Shown here: positions 8,870 through 11,005 of the stretch, piece by piece
Position numbering within the stretch: the first letter of the stretch is position 1
Layout of the letters: each line of letters begins with the position of its first letter
DNA from: Chloroflexota bacterium
GTDB lineage: Bacteria > Chloroflexota > Chloroflexia > Thermomicrobiales > JADLAZ01
Direction: 5' to 3'
NCBI GenBank assembly: GCA_020849725.1
Contig: JADLAZ010000078.1
Location: 1 to 11,005, forward strand
Length of the DNA stretch: 11,005 nt
Notes under the pieces: model-generated
Databases searched by the model: none
Seen by the model: only the letters and a program-made list of their open reading frames with translations
Told to the model about the DNA's origin: nothing
Position numbers and translations under genes: made by a program

Positions 8870-8891
8870 GGCCGGTCGCGTCGGACCAGCC
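8870..8891 (-). other. Stem-loop directly after nuoD
   Basis: GGCCGGTC (8870-8877) and GACCAGCC (8884-8891) form an 8-bp stem with one G-U pair in the transcript and a 6-nt loop. It begins 6 nt past the nuoD stop and about 28 nt before the nuoE start. No T-run follows, so it is more likely to affect mRNA processing or stability, or relative NuoD/NuoE expression, than to terminate transcription. It is the strongest hairpin I could find by eye in the gaps. Confidence 0.45.
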
Positions 8892-8897
8892 GGCACC

Positions 8898-10130
8898 CTA
8901 GCGATCGACCTCGCCCAGCACCGGGTCGAGGCTGCCCAGAATAGCGATCAGGTCCGCCACGTAGTGGCCCTTGGTCACCTCGTTGAGCGCCTGCAGATTG
9001 ACAAATGACGGCGCGCGCACATGCACCCGGTACGGCCGCGCAGAACCGTCGCTGACGATGTAGTAGCCCAGCTCGCCGCGTGGCGACTCGATGCACGTGT
9101 AGGCCTCGCCGCGCGGCGCCCGGTAGCCCTCGGTGTAGAGCTTGAAGTGGTGGATCAGCGACTCCATGCTCGTCGCCAGTTCCGCCCGCGGCGGCGGGGC
9201 GACCTTGCGGTCGGACGTCAACCACGGCCCGGTAGGCAAGGCGTCTAGCGCCTGCCGGGCAATGCGGTGCGACTGGCGCATCTCGGCGATGCGCACCATA
9301 TAGCGATCGTAGCAGTCGCCGTTGTGGCCGAGCGGCACGTCGAACTGATACGCATCGTAGCCAGCGTACGGCATGTCGCGGCGCAGGTCCCAGTCGACAC
9401 CGCTGGCGCGCAGATTAGGACCGGTGACGCCAAGCGCCCCGGCTGTGTCCGGGCTGAGGACGCCGACACCGACCATGCGGTCGAGGAACAACTCGTTGCG
9501 CGTCAGGATCGTCTCGTACTCGGCCAGCCGCTCCAGGAAGATGTCGAGAAACTGACGGACCTGGGCATCGAAGCCGGCTGGCAGATCGTCCATCAGGCCA
9601 CCGGGGCGGATGTAGCTGGTCATCATGCGCTGCCCTGACACCAGCTCGAAGATGTCCAGCAGCATTTCGCGCTCGCGAAAGCAATACAGGAAGATGCTAC
9701 TTGCGCCCAGGTCCATCGCCTGTGTGCCGAGCCAGACCAGATGGCTGTTGAGCCGTGTCAACTCCACGAGCAGGATGCGGGCGACGATGGCCTTGAGCGG
9801 CAATTCGACGCCGAGCAACTGCTCGACGGCTAGCGCGTAACCGAAGTTGTTCGACAGCGGCGCCAGGTAGTCCATGCGGTCAGTCAGCGTCACGCCCTGC
9901 AGGTAGGTGCGCGACTCGTAGGTCTTCTCAAAGCCGGTGTGCAGGTAGCCGATGACCGGCGTCGCCTTCAGCACCGTTTCGCCGGACAACTCGAGGACCA
10001 CCCGCAGCACACCGTGAGTCGACGGGTGCTGGGGGCCGAGGTTGAGGATCATCGGTGGCGCCTCGGCGGCGCTGATCTCCTCTATCGTTGCCGCCACTGG
10101 CAGGTCGAGTATGTCGCTCGTGTTGTCCAT
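8898..10130 (-). CDS. nuoD: NADH-quinone oxidoreductase subunit D (49-kDa type)
   Basis: NuoD forms most of the quinone-reduction pocket together with NuoB (410 aa). The pocket residues seen in Thermus Nqo4 are conserved: H39 in LGPQHPSTHGVLR and Y88 in LTDRMDYLAP, corresponding to Thermus H38 and Y87. Other family blocks are GYLHTGFEKTYESRTYLQ at 61-78, LVELTRLNSHLVWLGTQAMD at about 121-140, MMTSYIRPGG, and the C-terminus SFVNLQALNE...LGSLDPVLGEVDR. It resembles the large subunit of [NiFe] hydrogenases but lacks the Ni-binding cysteines, as all NuoD do. The ATG at 10130 is preceded by GGAGGAG with a 6-nt spacer, the strongest site in this operon. NuoC is a separate gene, not fused as in E. 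coli. Confidence 0.97.
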   Translation of the reverse strand: MDNTSDILDLPVAATIEEISAAEAPPMILNLGPQHPSTHGVLRVVLELSGETVLKATPVIGYLHTGFEKTYESRTYLQGVTLTDRMDYLAPLSNNFGYALAVEQLLGVELPLKAIVARILLVELTRLNSHLVWLGTQAMDLGASSIFLYCFREREMLLDIFELVSGQRMMTSYIRPGGLMDDLPAGFDAQVRQFLDIFLERLAEYETILTRNELFLDRMVGVGVLSPDTAGALGVTGPNLRASGVDWDLRRDMPYAGYDAYQFDVPLGHNGDCYDRYMVRIAEMRQSHRIARQALDALPTGPWLTSDRKVAPPPRAELATSMESLIHHFKLYTEGYRAPRGEAYTCIESPRGELGYYIVSDGSARPYRVHVRAPSFVNLQALNEVTKGHYVADLIAILGSLDPVLGEVDR

Positions 10131-10178
10131 CCGGGACTCCTCCGGGGATTGACCGTCCGAGAATTAACCGTGGGCGAG

Positions 10179-10784
10179 CTAGCGCTCCTCCGGCTGCTGA
10201 AAGGGCGGGTGCCCCTCGGTCGGGTTGGGATAGCCCTGGTACAGACGCTCCTGATTCTGGCTGAAGGCGATCTCCTCGGCGCCGATCGGGAAGTCCTTGC
10301 GCAATGGATGTCCCTCGAAGTCGTCGGGAAGCAGGATGCGGCGCTGATCGGGGTGGCCGTGGAAGCCGATGCCGAACAGGTCGTTCGCCTCTCGCTCGAG
10401 CCAGTCGGCCGTTGGATAGATGCCGGTCACCGTCGGCACGATCGGGTCGTCCTCATCGAGCGGCACGCGCAGGCGCAGCCGTCGCCGCAGCGGACGCGAC
10501 AACAGATGGTAGACAACATCGAAGCGCGGCGAGCGGCCAAAGTTGAGATAGTCGACGGCTGTCACGTCCGACAGATGGCCGAAAGCCAGCTCAGGGTCGT
10601 CCCGCAGCGCTGTCAGCACCTCCACCAGCCGCTCGCGGGCGACCAGCAGCGTCAGGCCGTCGGCAGCGGTCTCATCGCCAAGCAGTGGCTCGGCCAGCAG
10701 GACGGTCAGGCGGGCGACGATGGGGGCGGGTGGTGGCGGAGGCGGCGCCTCCTCGGCCGGCGGCGCCGGTGGGGGCGTGCTCAC
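10179..10784 (-). CDS. nuoC: NADH-quinone oxidoreductase subunit C (30-kDa type)
   Basis: This is a peripheral scaffold subunit of complex I that supports NuoD and NuoB; it binds no cofactor. The 201-aa product has the family core: [12 protein letters not shown] at residues 84-95, FDVVYHLLS, and the 30-kDa signature in [20 protein letters not shown] followed by [19 protein letters not shown]. The first 21 residues are strikingly proline-rich, with a run of six prolines at 14-19. The GTG start (10784) overlaps the nuoB stop in GTGA and is preceded by AGGAGG with a 7-nt spacer. Frames extending further upstream run through nuoB out of phase and are not real. Confidence 0.95.
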   Translation of the reverse strand: MSTPPPAPPAEEAPPPPPPAPIVARLTVLLAEPLLGDETAADGLTLLVARERLVEVLTALRDDPELAFGHLSDVTAVDYLNFGRSPRFDVVYHLLSRPLRRRLRLRVPLDEDDPIVPTVTGIYPTADWLEREANDLFGIGFHGHPDQRRILLPDDFEGHPLRKDFPIGAEEIAFSQNQERLYQGYPNPTEGHPPFQQPEER

Positions 10785-11005
10785 GCCAGCGCCTCCTGCG
10801 AGATGCGCGCTTGCAGCTTCATGATGCCGTCGATGAGCGACTCGGGTCGGGGCGGGCAGCCGGGGATGTACACATCCACCGGCACCACCCGGTCGACGCC
10901 CTGCAGAATCGCGTAGTTGTTGAAAACGCCGCCGCACGAGGCGCAATCGCCCATGGCAATGACCCACTTCGGCTCTGGCATCTGGTCGTACAACTGGCGC
11001 AGCAC
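10781..11005 (-). CDS. nuoB: NADH-quinone oxidoreductase subunit B, C-terminal fragment
   Basis: This is the C-terminal 74 codons of NuoB, the subunit that holds cluster N2, the last Fe-S centre before quinone. The gene runs off the right edge of the window, so the first visible codon (GTG) is an internal Val. The visible residues include [40 protein letters not shown] and [10 protein letters not shown], which are diagnostic. Two of the four N2 ligands are present (visible residues 21 and 50); the tandem Cys pair is upstream of the window. An additional Cys is seen at visible residue 24, where Ser is usual. The TGA stop overlaps the nuoC GTG by 4 nt. Confidence 0.95.
   Translation of the reverse strand: MLRQLYDQMPEPKWVIAMGDCASCGGVFNNYAILQGVDRVVPVDVYIPGCPPRPESLIDGIMKLQARISQEALA
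10792..10797 (-). promoter_or_regulatory. Shine-Dalgarno site deciding the nuoC start
   Basis: The minus strand reads AGGAGG, then CGCTGGC, then GTG at 10784. It lies inside the nuoB 3' end. It fixes the nuoC start within the GTGA overlap and rules out the longer upstream frame. Confidence 0.7.

Noticed and set aside
8842..9225. Upstream extension of the nuoE frame into nuoD (305 codons in total)
   Set aside because: The extra part overlaps nuoD in another frame and has no similarity to NuoE. The GTG at 8841 gives the normal family length.
9939..10916. Plus-strand open frame (325 codons) opposite nuoB, nuoC and the nuoD 5' end
   Set aside because: It crosses three real genes in antisense, has no family resemblance and fits the GC-driven shadow pattern.
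10785..10967. Upstream extension of the nuoC frame into nuoB
   Set aside because: It overlaps conserved NuoB codons out of frame. AGGAGG and the GTGA overlap fix the start at 10784.

Overview
The window is one uninterrupted stretch of a bacterial respiratory complex I (NDH-1, NADH:quinone oxidoreductase) operon. Every supported gene lies on the minus strand. Transcription runs from the right edge to the left edge in the order nuoB (cut by the window edge), nuoC, nuoD, nuoE, nuoF, nuoG, nuoH, nuoI, nuoJ, nuoK, nuoL, nuoM (only its first 23 codons). This matches the classical nuoA-N order. nuoA, nuoN, the operon promoter and the final terminator are presumably outside the window.

Organism: the DNA is clearly GC-rich, third codon positions are mostly G or C, and GTG/TTG starts are common (nuoC, nuoE, nuoH, nuoK, nuoL). 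NuoC and NuoD are separate genes, the NADH-input module NuoEFG is present, and NuoG carries the ligand set for the extra N7 cluster. This is a free-living respiring bacterium. A deep-branching GC-rich lineage such as Chloroflexota (Thermomicrobia-like) would fit, but that is a weak guess that I cannot test here.

Layout: 11005-8898 encodes the quinone-reducing connecting module (NuoB, C, D). 8841-4576 encodes the NADH-oxidising arm (NuoE, F, G) with FMN and most of the Fe-S clusters. 4566-3568 encodes the membrane anchor NuoH. 3480-2995 encodes the two-cluster ferredoxin-like NuoI. 2998-1 encodes the proton-translocating membrane subunits NuoJ, K, L and M. Electrons pass NADH to FMN (NuoF) to Fe-S clusters (NuoE, F, G, I, B) to quinone at the NuoB/NuoD/NuoH junction, and this drives proton transfer through NuoH/J/K and the antiporter-like NuoL, M and N. 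Genes are tightly packed (4-nt overlaps at B/C and I/J, 1-nt overlap at L/M), and no gap exceeds 87 nt. Several of the longer gaps hold GC-rich stem-loops without T-tracts, which look more like mRNA processing or translation elements than terminators.

I found no novel multigene system, mobile element, CRISPR array or RNA gene. The most notable points are inside known proteins. NuoL has Gly where the family has a conserved, functionally important membrane Glu (E. coli E144). NuoF has about eight extra residues before its last N3-cluster cysteine and lacks the usual motif after it. The long plus-strand reading frames opposite the operon look like GC-driven shadows.
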